Assembly: GCA_963828445.1 (NCBI GenBank)
Contig: CAWHFP010000011.1
Coordinates: forward strand, 1 to 64,000
Reading direction: 5' to 3'
Origin: Bog-532 sp963828445
GTDB taxonomy: Bacteria > Actinomycetota > Actinomycetes > Streptosporangiales > Streptosporangiaceae
DNA length: 64,000 bases
Position numbers and translations under genes: made by a program. Each line of letters begins with the position of its first letter. Within the stretch, counting starts at the first letter, position 1. The notes under the pieces are model-generated. The model saw only the letters and a program-made list of their open reading frames with translations. It was not told where the DNA came from and searched no databases. Shown here piece by piece: positions 1 to 10,795 of this stretch.

Positions 1-2246
1 GCTCACCTTCGGCGGCGGAGGTGACGTCACCGGGCGGGGCGGCGTCGACACCCGACTCGGCGTCGGCGATGACCGCGGTATCTGAGCCGGAACCATTGCC
101 GCTGCCGTTGACGGGCGGTCGTTGCAGGGCGACCGAGCGGGCCAGCAGCTGGGCCACGTCGATGACCTCCAGGGACTCCTTGGCTTCCCCGGATCCCTTC
201 TTGGCCGCGACCGCATCCCCCAGCATGACCAGGCAGTAAGGACAGGCGGTCGAGATACTGTCCGGGTTCAGGGCCAGGGCCTCGTCGATCCGCTCGGTGT
301 TGATGCGCTTGCCGATGCGCTCTTCCATCCACATCCGGGCCCCGCCCGCGCCGCAGCAGAACCCGCGGCCCTTGCAGCGGTGCATCTCCTCGGCCTCGGT
401 GCCGGGCACGGCGTCGATGATCTCCCGGGGTGGCGTGTAGACCTTGTTGTGCCGGCCCAGGAAACACGGGTCGTGGTAGGTGATCTTTTCCTTGACCTCG
501 CCGGCCGGGGTGAGCTTGCCCTGCTCGACCAGGCGCGCCAGCAGCTGGGTGTGGTGGATGACCTCGTAGTTGCCGCCCAGCTGGGGGTACTCGTTGGCGA
601 TGGTGTTGAAGCAGTGCGGGCACGAGGCCACGATCGTCTTGCCTGAGCCCTTGGCCACCCCGGCTTCGTTCAGGGTCTCCACGTTCTGCTGGGCCAGCAT
701 CGAGTAGACGAACTCGTTGCCCATCCGCCGGGCCGGGTCGCCGGTGCAGGTCTCGGCCGGGCCGAGGACGGCGAAGTTGACGCCCGCCGTGTGCAGCAGC
801 TCGGCGATGGCCTTGGTCGTCTTCTTGGCCCGGTCCTCCAGGGCGCCGGCGCAGCCGACCCAGAACAGGTACTCCACGTCCGCGCCGATGTGGCCGTCGA
901 TGACCGGGACCTCGAAGTCCAGCTCGGTGATCCACTCGGTGCGCTTGTTGTCCCCCATGCCCCAGGGGTTGCCCTTGTTCTCCAGGTTCTTCAGCAGGGT
1001 CGAGGCTTCCTGCGGGAACGCGGACTCGATCAGGACCTGGTGGCGGCGCATGCCGTCGATGTGGTCGATGTGCTCGATGTCGACCGGGCACTCCTCGACG
1101 CAGGCCCCGCAGTTGGTGCAGGACCACAGCACGTCCGGGTCGATCACGCCGTTGACGTCGGAGCCGCCGACCAGCGGCCGGTCGGCCTCGGCCAGCACGT
1201 TGGCGGGCAGCTTCTCCCGCGCCTCATCGGAGCCGGCCAGCAGGTAGGGCGCCTTGGCGAAGGCGTGGTCGCGCAGGTCCAGGATGACCTGCTTGGGCGA
1301 CAGCGGCTTCCCGGTCGCCCACGCCGGACACTGGGACTGGCAGCGCCCGCACTCGGTGCAGGTGGCCATGTCCAGCAGGCCCTTCCAGGTGAAGTCCTCG
1401 ATCTTGCCCAGACCGAACACGTCGATGTCGGGGTCGGCTTCCTCGAAGTCGAGGACCTTGCCGTTGGACCGCATCGGCTCCAGCGGCCCGAGCGCGTTCG
1501 GGCGCCGGGAGAACAGCACGTTCAGCGGGGCGATCCCGATGTGCAGGTGCTTGGAGTAGGTGACGAACACCCCGAAGGCGAGGATCACCCCCAGCTGGGC
1601 CAGCACGAACACCGCTTCCAGCACGGTGTTGACGCCCGATCCGAGCGGGTGCAGCCAGTGCCCGACGATCTGCGAGGCGAACGCCCCGTGGGCATAAGGA
1701 AACACGCCGCTGTTGATCTGCGCGCCCCGGTACAGCAGCAGGGTCGCCACCACCAGGAAGATTCCGCGCCAGGACCAGCCAGGCCGCGCCGGTGTGCGAA
1801 CCGTAGAAGCGCGACTTCCGCCCCTCGCGCTCGGGCTGGTTACGCAGCCGGATGACCGAGAAGGTGATGATGCCGGCCAGGACCAGCACCGCGAACAGGT
1901 CCTCCAGGAACCCCAGCGCGAACGAGTGCCCGATCCCGGGGATGGCGAAGGTGCGCGAGAACAGGTCGCCGTAGGCCTCGATGATCGTGAAGATCAGGAT
2001 GATGAAGCCCCAGAAGGTGACGAAGTGCGCCAGGCCGGGGATCGTCCACTTCAGCAGCTTGCGCTGGCCGAACACCTCGGTGGCCTGAACTTCGGCGTCC
2101 CGCTCGGGGTGCGAGCGCACGGCCGCGATCCGTTCGGGGGCGGGCTGGCCCGTCTGGCTCAGCCGGAACAGCCACCACAGCCGCCGCCCGGCCAACGCGG
2201 CGGCCGCCGCGGTCATGACCAGGCCAAGGACGATTCTCAGGGCCAC
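1..2246 (-). CDS. EtfD-like membrane iron-sulphur oxidoreductase, frameshifted and cut by window edge
   Basis: The product is a heterodisulfide-reductase-like (Fe-S)-binding protein. The N-terminal part carries several membrane helices (NarI-like). Two ferredoxin-type clusters follow, CTECGRCQSQCP (coded near 1330-1360) and CTNCGACVEECP (near 1090-1120), and then CCG-type cysteine motifs ending in GFCCGAGG (near 350). Mycobacterial relatives (EtfD) pass electrons from electron-transfer flavoprotein to the respiratory chain during fatty-acid oxidation, so the same role is inferred here. The reading frame breaks at about 1766-1772. Deleting one G restores the conserved path WLVL..IF..V.TL.LYRGAQIN, so a single-base insertion error is likely. 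The frame is still open at base 2, so the C-terminus lies outside the window; about 748 codons are visible. ATG at 2246 starts MALRIVLG. A TACTGCTTAGTA motif lies about 100 bp upstream. Confidence 0.85.
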
Positions 2247-2686
2247 CAGGGTCCTCCTCCTGCCGCGTTGGTGCCAGCCAGCGTACGCCGCGTGCCCGGC
2301 CAGATCCCGGCCGGTCGTCCGGTCGCGCGCTGATTCAATATCCTACTGCTTAGTAACTTTGAGCATGGGGAGGGTGGGCCGAACCTCGCATGGACGGGAC
2401 AAACCTGGATGATCCCCCGCCGGGGCGGCCCGCACACCTGTGTGACCGGTGGTGCCGAAGTGATCGTCGAGCAGCTGCTCAGGCGCCCCGGCGCTGCCGC
2501 GGGACGTATTCGGCACCCTGCGAGCGTTGTTCATATCGAAGGTCACGGCCTGAGGCCCCACTCCCCGCGGGCTCCGGCGGTAAGGCAGTGACCTGGGGAT
2601 TCAGCCTTCGATATTCAATCGAGGCGCCCGCCAGCGGGATCGCGAAATTTTCCGGGCCGGCCGGGAATGAGAACCGGGCCGGCAAA
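2247..2686. other. Intergenic region between the divergent EtfD-like gene and dnaK
   Basis: About 440 bp with no convincing gene on either strand. Short open frames here lack a ribosome site and show no recognisable domain. The part next to dnaK (2600-2790) is clearly less GC-rich than the surroundings, as expected for a promoter. It contains the motif CTACTGCTTAGTAA at 2343-2356, described separately. Confidence 0.6.
2343..2356. promoter_or_regulatory. Palindrome-like motif CTACTGCTTAGTAA upstream of EtfD-like gene
   Basis: TACT and AGTA form an inverted pair around a four-base centre. Nearly the same 14-mer occurs at 37755-37768 and 54873-54886, each time in an intergenic promoter region, which suggests a shared operator. 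It lies about 97 bp upstream of the EtfD-like start. The regulator is unknown. Confidence 0.4.
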
Positions 2687-2707
2687 GTTGAGCCTAAGTG
2701 ACTCAAG
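2687..2707. promoter_or_regulatory. HspR operator (HAIR) 1 upstream of dnaK
   Basis: GTTGAGC, seven bases, then ACTCAAG. This matches the HAIR inverted repeat (CTTGAGT-N7-ACTCAAG) bound by HspR in actinobacteria, with two mismatches in the left arm and none in the right. It is 84 bp before the dnaK start. Confidence 0.85.
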
Positions 2708-2738
2708 TCATTTGCCAACGGTTGAGGACCATGGCAAC

Positions 2739-2759
2739 CTTGAGCCCGGAAGACTCAAC
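2739..2759. promoter_or_regulatory. HspR operator (HAIR) 2 upstream of dnaK
   Basis: CTTGAGC, seven bases, then ACTCAAC. This is the second HAIR-type inverted repeat, one mismatch per arm, centred 52 bp from the first and 32 bp before the dnaK ATG. Because hspR is the fourth gene of the operon, the pair implies autoregulation. Confidence 0.85.
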
Positions 2760-2790
2760 CACACAGACTTATCAACCATAGGGATTACTC

Positions 2791-4668
2791 ATGGCACGTG
2801 CGGTAGGGATTGACCTTGGGACGACCAACTCTGTGGTCGCCGTCCTTGAGGGCGGAGAGCCCACCGTCATCGCTAACGCGGAGGGGTCGCGGACCACGCC
2901 GTCCGTGGTCGCCTTCGCCAAGAACTCTGAAGTGCTCGTCGGCGAGGTGGCCAAGCGCCAGGCCGTGACGAACGTCGACCGGACGATCCGGTCCGTCAAG
3001 CGGCAGATGGGGACCGACTGGTCCGTCACCATCGACGGCAAGAAGTTCACCCCCCAGCAGATCAGCGCGTTCATCCTGCAGAAGCTCAAGCGGGACGCCG
3101 AGGCCTACCTGGGCGAGACGATCACCGACGCGGTGATCACCGTCCCCGCGTACTTCAGCGACGCGCAGCGGCAGGCCACCAAGGAGGCCGGCCAGATCGC
3201 GGGCCTGAACGTGCTCCGGATCATCAACGAGCCCACCTCGGCGGCGCTCGCGTACCACCTGGAGAAGGAGAACGAGGCGACCATCCTGGTCTTCGACCTG
3301 GGTGGCGGCACCTTCGACGTCTCTCTGCTCGAGGTCGGCGACGGCGTGGTCGAGGTCAAGGCCACCAGCGGCGACAACCACCTCGGCGGCGACGACTGGG
3401 ACCAGCGGATCGTCGACTGGCTGGTGCAGGACTTCAAGAACGGCTACGGCATCGACCTGTCCAAGGACAAGATGGCGCTGCAGCGGCTGCGTGAGTCGGC
3501 CGAGCGGGCCAAGATCGAGCTGTCCAGCGGTTCCGAGTCCCAGATCAACCTGCCCTACATCACCCAGGGCCCAGACGGCCCGCTGCACATGGACACGCGG
3601 CTGTCCCGGTCCGAGTTCCAGAAGATGACCTCTGACCTCCTGGACCGCTGCAAGGGCCCGTTCCAGCAGGTGATCAAGGACGCCGGCATCAGCACCAACG
3701 GCATCGACAGCGTGGTGCTCGTCGGTGGTTCCACCCGCATGCCCGCCGTGGTCGACCTGGTCAAGGACCTGACCGGCGGCAAGGAGCCGAACAAGGGCGT
3801 CAACCCGGACGAGGTTGTCGCGGTCGGCGCCAGCCTGCAGGCCGGCGTGCTCAAGGGTGAGGTCAAGGACGTCCTGCTGCTCGACGTGACCCCGCTGTCG
3901 CTGGGCATCGAGACCAAGGGCGGCATCTTCACCAAGCTCATCGAGCGCAACACCACGATCCCGACCAAGCGGTCGGAGATCTTCACCACCGCGGACGACA
4001 ACCAGCCCTCGGTGCAGATCCAGGTGTTCCAGGGTGAGCGCGAGATCGCCGCGTACAACAAGAAGCTCGGCATGTTCGAGCTGTCCGGCATCGCCCCCGC
4101 GCCCCGCGGTGTGCCGCAGGTCGAGGTGGCGTTCGACATCGACGCCAACGGCATCGTGAACGTGTCCGCCAAGGACCTGGGCACGGGCAAGCAGCAGTCG
4201 GTGACCATCTCCGGTGGTTCGGCGCTGGGCAAGGAAGACATCGACAAGATGGTCCGCGACGCCGAGCAGTACGCCGAGGAAGACCGGCAGCGGCGCGAAG
4301 AGGCCGAGGTCCGCAACCGGGCCGACACCCTCGTGTACACCACCGAGAAGTTCCTGGCCGAGAACGCCGAGAAGGTCCCGGACGACGTGAAGTCCGAGGT
4401 CGAGTCCGCTATCGCCGACGTCAAGAAGGCGCTCGAGGGCAACGACACCGAGACCATCCGCCAGGCCACCGAGGCGGCCGCCACGGCCAGCCAGAAGATG
4501 GGCAGCGCGATCTACGCCCAGGCTCAGGCTGAGCAGCAGGCCGCGGGCGGCGCCGAAGGCGCGGCCGGTGGCGCTGAGGGCGCTCAGCAGGACAGCGACA
4601 ACGACGTGGTGGACGCGGAGATCGTCGACGAGGGTCCCGAGGACACCCGCGAAGGCGGCGCTGCTTGA
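2791..4668 (+). CDS. dnaK: Molecular chaperone DnaK (Hsp70)
   Basis: A 625-residue cytoplasmic Hsp70, the usual length for the family. The N-terminal ATPase starts with the phosphate-loop motif DLGTTNSVVAV (residues 8-18), followed by VFDLGGGTFDVS and the adenosine motif VLVGGSTRMP. The substrate-binding domain begins after the linker DVLLLDVTPLSLGIET, and an acidic, Gly/Ala-rich C-terminal tail closes the protein. It binds exposed hydrophobic peptides and works with the GrpE and DnaJ encoded next to it. ATG 2791 gives MARAVGIDLG, the normal N-terminus; the ribosome site is weak (AGGG). The stop codon overlaps the grpE start (TGATG), so the two are translationally coupled. Two HAIR boxes precede it, so heat-inducible repression by HspR is expected. 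The gene is intact. Confidence 0.98.
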   Translation: MARAVGIDLGTTNSVVAVLEGGEPTVIANAEGSRTTPSVVAFAKNSEVLVGEVAKRQAVTNVDRTIRSVKRQMGTDWSVTIDGKKFTPQQISAFILQKLKRDAEAYLGETITDAVITVPAYFSDAQRQATKEAGQIAGLNVLRIINEPTSAALAYHLEKENEATILVFDLGGGTFDVSLLEVGDGVVEVKATSGDNHLGGDDWDQRIVDWLVQDFKNGYGIDLSKDKMALQRLRESAERAKIELSSGSESQINLPYITQGPDGPLHMDTRLSRSEFQKMTSDLLDRCKGPFQQVIKDAGISTNGIDSVVLVGGSTRMPAVVDLVKDLTGGKEPNKGVNPDEVVAVGASLQAGVLKGEVKDVLLLDVTPLSLGIETKGGIFTKLIERNTTIPTKRSEIFTTADDNQPSVQIQVFQGEREIAAYNKKLGMFELSGIAPAPRGVPQVEVAFDIDANGIVNVSAKDLGTGKQQSVTISGGSALGKEDIDKMVRDAEQYAEEDRQRREEAEVRNRADTLVYTTEKFLAENAEKVPDDVKSEVESAIADVKKALEGNDTETIRQATEAAATASQKMGSAIYAQAQAEQQAAGGAEGAAGGAEGAQQDSDNDVVDAEIVDEGPEDTREGGAA

Positions 4669-5450
4669 TGAACTCACCTGAGGAACACGGCAACGGGCCG
4701 GTGATCAACGATCGCCGGCGTATAGACCCCGTGACCGGTCAGGTGAGAGAGCCAGACAGGCCCCGGGGCAAGCACGCGGCCTCCCAGCCGGGCGGAAACG
4801 CCCGGGCGGAGAACGCGGAACCTCAGGGCGCCCGGTACGGGAAGGGTGCGGAACCGGAAGGCGCCGCACCCGGCCCGGAGCCGGAGGCGCCCGCGGCCCC
4901 GGGGAACGGCCAGGCTGCCGAGGCGCAGCCGGGCCGGTCCGGGGGGACGGGTGAAGGCAAGGAGATGGCCACACTGAAGGAGCAGCTCGCCGAGCGAACG
5001 GCCGACCTGCAGCGGCTCCAGGCGGAGTACGCGAACTATCGCAAGCGGGTGGACCGCGACCGGAGTGCCATGCGCGAGCTGGCCCTGGCCAACGTGCTGA
5101 CCGAGCTGCTGCCGGCGCTGGACGCGATCGGCCAGGCTCGCCAGCACGACGAGCTGTCCGGTGGCTTCAAGTCGGTCGCCGAGACCATCGAGTCGGCCGC
5201 GTCCAAGCTCGGCCTGGTCACCTACGGGGAGGCCGGCGAGCCGTTCGACCCGAAGGTGCACGAGGCGGTGGCCACCTCCTACTCGCCCGACGTCACCGAG
5301 GTCACGCTGGCGGAGATCTTCCAGCCGGGCTACAAGGTCGGCGACCGGATCGTGCGACCCGCCCGGGTCGTGGTGGCCGAGCCGTCGACCGGCCCGGATG
5401 GAGTCGAGGAGACCGGCGCGACGGCGCAGCAGGACCAGGAAGACAAGTGA
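4668..5450 (+). CDS. grpE: Nucleotide exchange factor GrpE
   Basis: About 260 residues. GrpE is the cofactor that releases ADP from DnaK. The first hundred residues are a poorly conserved Gly/Pro/Glu-rich extension, common in actinobacteria. A coiled coil follows (LKEQLAERTADLQRLQAEYANYRKRVDRD) and then the beta domain ending in GYKVGDRIVRPARVVV, the most conserved GrpE stretch. ATG 4668 shares a base with the dnaK TGA stop; an in-frame TTG at 4665 is the alternative start. It is the second gene of the HspR operon and is followed 34 bp later by dnaJ. Confidence 0.95.
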   Translation: MNSPEEHGNGPVINDRRRIDPVTGQVREPDRPRGKHAASQPGGNARAENAEPQGARYGKGAEPEGAAPGPEPEAPAAPGNGQAAEAQPGRSGGTGEGKEMATLKEQLAERTADLQRLQAEYANYRKRVDRDRSAMRELALANVLTELLPALDAIGQARQHDELSGGFKSVAETIESAASKLGLVTYGEAGEPFDPKVHEAVATSYSPDVTEVTLAEIFQPGYKVGDRIVRPARVVVAEPSTGPDGVEETGATAQQDQEDK

Positions 5451-5484
5451 AGATGAGCGGCGAGGGGAGCGATGAGCACACCAG

Positions 5485-6664
5485 ATGAGCGCCAAAGATT
5501 ATCTGGAAAAGGACTATTACAAGGTCCTGGGCGTCCCCAAGACCGCGAAGGCTGACGAGATCAAGTCAGTCGTACCGCAAGCTGGCTCGTAAATACCACC
5601 CGGACGCCAACAAGGGCGACCGTGACGCCGAGGAACGCTTCAAGGAGATTTCCGAGGCCCACAACGTCCTGTCCGACGAGAAGAAGCGCAAGGAGTACGA
5701 CGACGCGCGCTCGATGTTCGGCGGCGGGTTCCGGGCTCCCGGGACCGGCCGGCCGGGCCAGCCGGGCGGTTTCGGGTTCGACCTCGGCGACCTCTTCGGG
5801 GGCGGCGGGGCCGGCGGCGGAACCGCGGGCAGCGGTGGGCTGGGTGACATCCTCGGCGGCATGTTCGGTGGTGGCGGCCGGGCTGGAACTCAGGCCCGGC
5901 CCCGCCGCGGCGCCGACGTGGAGACCGAGGCCACCTTGTCGTTCAGCGATTCGGTGGACGGGACCACGGTCCCGCTCAAGCTGACCGGCGACGGGCCCTG
6001 CCCGGTCTGTCACGGCACCGGAGCCAAGGCTGGCACCGTGCCCAAGGTCTGCCCGACCTGTGAAGGCACCGGGCAGTCCAGCCGGAACCTCGGCAACTTC
6101 GCCTTCTCGGAACCGTGCAAGACCTGCCGGGGCCGGGGGCTGGTGGTCGAGGACCCGTGCCAGTCGTGCAACGGCAGCGGCCACGCGGCCAGCACGCGGA
6201 CCATCCAGGCCCGGATTCCGGCCGGGGTGGCCGACGGCCAGCGGATCAAGCTCCGGGGCAAGGGCGCGCCGGGTGAGCGCGGCGGTCCCGCCGGGGACCT
6301 GTACGTGCGGGTGCACGTCACGCCGCACCCGGTCTTCGGCCGGTCGGGCGGCAACCTGACCGTGACCGTCCCGGTGACGGTGCCGGAGGCGGCGCTGGGC
6401 GCCGACATCAAGGTGCCGGCCCACAAGGGTGCCCCGGTCACGGTCAAGATCCCGGCCGGTACCCCGAACGGCCGCACCTTCCGGGTGCGGGGCAAGGGCA
6501 TCCGGCGGTCCGATGGGACCTACGGCGACCTGCTGGTCACCGTCGAGGTGATCGTGCCCAAGAACGTCAGCACCAAGGGCCGCCAGGCGCTGGAGGACCT
6601 GCGCGAGGCCACCGCGGGAGAGGACCCCAGGGAAACTCTCCTGCAGCGGGCCAGGAGCGCGTGA
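5485..6664 (+). CDS. dnaJ: Chaperone DnaJ (Hsp40), apparent frameshift in the J domain
   Basis: Type I Hsp40 with all its parts: a J domain containing YHPDANKGD, a Gly/Phe-rich linker (coded 5706-5890), four zinc-finger repeats (CPVCHGTG, CPTCEGTG, CKTCRGRG, CQSCNGSG; coded 6000-6180) and the C-terminal substrate domain. It delivers clients to DnaK and stimulates its ATPase. ATG 5485 reads MSAKDYLEKDYYKVLGV, the normal N-terminus. The frame breaks at about 5568-5572, where DEIK should continue as SYRKLARKYHP; an extra base (TCAG instead of three bases) shifts it into an early stop. The rest is fully conserved and the gene is normally needed, so a sequence error is more likely than inactivation. 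It lies between grpE and hspR. Confidence 0.9.
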
Positions 6665-6774
6665 GGCCCCCGGCGGCCAGCACGGCCGCGCGGTAGAGGA
6701 TGAGCCGGCCGCCGCCCACCCGGGCGGCGGCCTGGACAAGGAGAAACGATGATGAGGGCGAAGGGGGGATGGCG

Positions 6775-7302
6775 ATGAAGAACCCGTATGACATGTCCGA
6801 CGACACGCCGGTCTACGTCATCTCCGTCGCTGCTCAGCTGTCCGGATTGCATCCGCAGACGCTGCGGACCTACGACCGGATGGGACTGGTGTCCCCGGGC
6901 CGGAGCACCGGCCGGGGCCGCCGCTACTCCATGCGGGACGTACTGGCCCTGCGCGAGGTGCAGCGCCTGTCGCAGAACGAGGGCGTCAACCTCTCCGGGA
7001 TCAAGCGGATCCTGGAACTGAATGACGATCTGGACCGTTCGCGGCGGCTGATCGCCGAACTCCAGAGCGAGCTGGCTCAGCTGCGGGTGGAGCTGGAATC
7101 CACCCGGTCAGTGGCGGCCCGGCTCGCGGACCTGCTCCGCCGCGGGCGCGGTGGCCCCGGGGTCGTCCCGGTGCGCAGCACCGCCCGGGTGGCGGTGTGG
7201 GAGGCAGCCGACGACACCGGCCCGGCCGCGGGCCGTCCCGCACAGGACGCGGTCCAGCCCCGCGCGGCGGACCGGTACACAACAGAAGAGAACGAGAGCT
7301 AG
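6775..7302 (+). CDS. hspR: Heat-shock repressor HspR (MerR family)
   Basis: A 175-residue DNA-binding repressor. The N-terminal MerR helix-turn-helix reads PVYVISVAAQLSGLHPQTLR followed by YDRMGLVSPGRS and GRGRRYS, nearly identical to known HspR proteins. A coiled-coil segment follows (LDRSRRLIAELQSELAQLRV), then a long Ala/Gly/Arg-rich tail. It represses its own operon through HAIR sites, two of which precede dnaK. Start choice is uncertain. ATG 6775 sits six bases after a G6 run; ATG 6769 is in frame just before it. ATG 6749 has the best ribosome site (AAGGAG, 6738-6743) but is out of frame by one base across the GGGGGG tract at 6763-6768. One more G would give an in-frame start there. The stop is 8 bp before clpB. 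Confidence 0.93.
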   Translation: MKNPYDMSDDTPVYVISVAAQLSGLHPQTLRTYDRMGLVSPGRSTGRGRRYSMRDVLALREVQRLSQNEGVNLSGIKRILELNDDLDRSRRLIAELQSELAQLRVELESTRSVAARLADLLRRGRGGPGVVPVRSTARVAVWEAADDTGPAAGRPAQDAVQPRAADRYTTEENES

Positions 7303-7310
7303 AGCCTCAC

Positions 7311-9950
<2,640 letters not shown>

Positions 9951-9986
9951 GCACGATGGCCTGAGCCTCAGGTTCGCCCGCCTCAG

Positions 9987-10712
9987 TCAGTTATCGCCAG
10001 CGCCTCCGGCCGGCTTCGACGCCGGCCGGAGGCGCTGGCTTTTCTGCGCCTCGGCGGTCAGCTCGTCGAGCATCCGGTCGTAGTCGTCTTCCGGCATGCC
10101 GAGGTCGTGGCGGATCCGGTAGCGCAAGCTCAGCAGCAGGCGCAGCTCAGCCGGGTCGCCGCGCCGTTTGCATTCGTCCGCGCCGGCCGTGGCCCAGTGC
10201 AGGGCCCCATCCATGTCACCCTGCTCGGCGAGCAACTCGGCCACCAGGTCGCAGGTCCGCGGATCGCGGGGGCCCTGGGCGCCTTCCTGGTCGAGCTGGC
10301 TGATCAGCGCCTGGCCCTCGTCCTGCCGCCCGAGAGCGAACAAGGCCCGGGCCAGCGGCGCCCGCGGATCGGCGAACGTTGCCCCGCCGTCCGACATGGC
10401 CTGCTCGAACCGTTCGGCGGCGACCGCGGGCTCGTCGGCGAGCAGCCACTGCTCACCGGCCCGCATGTACGCCTCTGCCCGGGACATGCTTCCCGCCTGC
10501 TCGGCCGTTGCGGCGAGATGGTTCATCCGCAGCGCGGCCCGTCGATGATCCCCGGTCCGCGCGGCGTCGAATTCGATCTCATCGAACAGGTCATCAGTCA
10601 AGACAACCACGTTCGTGGACGTACCCAGGTGCCCGGTATCCAACCCTTCGCCAGCAGCAGCACCCGCTGCGTCACCTGCGGCCGAAACCGTCCCGCGGCC
10701 TGGATTGCTCAC
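9987..10712 (-). CDS. TPR-like hypothetical protein
   Basis: A 241-residue soluble protein without a signal peptide. Residues about 45-200 are Ala-rich alpha-helical repeats (RAALRMNHLAATAEQAG, AEAYMRAGEQWLLADEP, PRAPLARALFALGRQDEGQA, LVAELLAEQGDMDGALHWA) with the spacing of tetratricopeptide repeats. TPR proteins usually mediate protein contacts; no specific partner can be named. GTG 10712 is the start. The last residues (RLRPASKPAGGAG) are encoded by the clpB terminator hairpin, so transcription of the two convergent genes overlaps there. An upstream neighbour on the same strand, the NYN gene, ends 83 bp away and may be co-transcribed. Confidence 0.8.
   Translation of the reverse strand: MSNPGRGTVSAAGDAAGAAAGEGLDTGHLGTSTNVVVLTDDLFDEIEFDAARTGDHRRAALRMNHLAATAEQAGSMSRAEAYMRAGEQWLLADEPAVAAERFEQAMSDGGATFADPRAPLARALFALGRQDEGQALISQLDQEGAQGPRDPRTCDLVAELLAEQGDMDGALHWATAGADECKRRGDPAELRLLLSLRYRIRHDLGMPEDDYDRMLDELTAEAQKSQRLRPASKPAGGAGDN
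9996..10043 (+). terminator. Strong hairpin terminator after clpB, inside the convergent gene's 3' end
   Basis: Arms GCCAGCGCCTCCGGCCGGC (9996-10014) and the exact complement (10021-10039), with a six-base loop TTCGAC, followed by TTTT. The 19-bp perfect stem lies within the coding region for the last residues of the convergent TPR-like gene. Confidence 0.9.
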
Positions 10713-10795
10713 AGTTGTCCCGTCCGTGTTCGAGCCCGCCCAGCGGACTCCATCGATGGGCTGGTCTTCGTGCCAATCTGGTCAGCGCCGCGCGG

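Noticed and set aside
27..1127. Long open frame on the minus strand over the EtfD-like 3' part
   Set aside because: Its translation is Arg/Gly/Pro-rich without domains, while the neighbouring frame encodes the conserved ferredoxin and CCG motifs.
2785..4677. 630-codon open frame antisense to dnaK
   Set aside because: It mirrors dnaK codon structure in GC-rich DNA; the product is His/Leu/Val low complexity with no domain or ribosome site.
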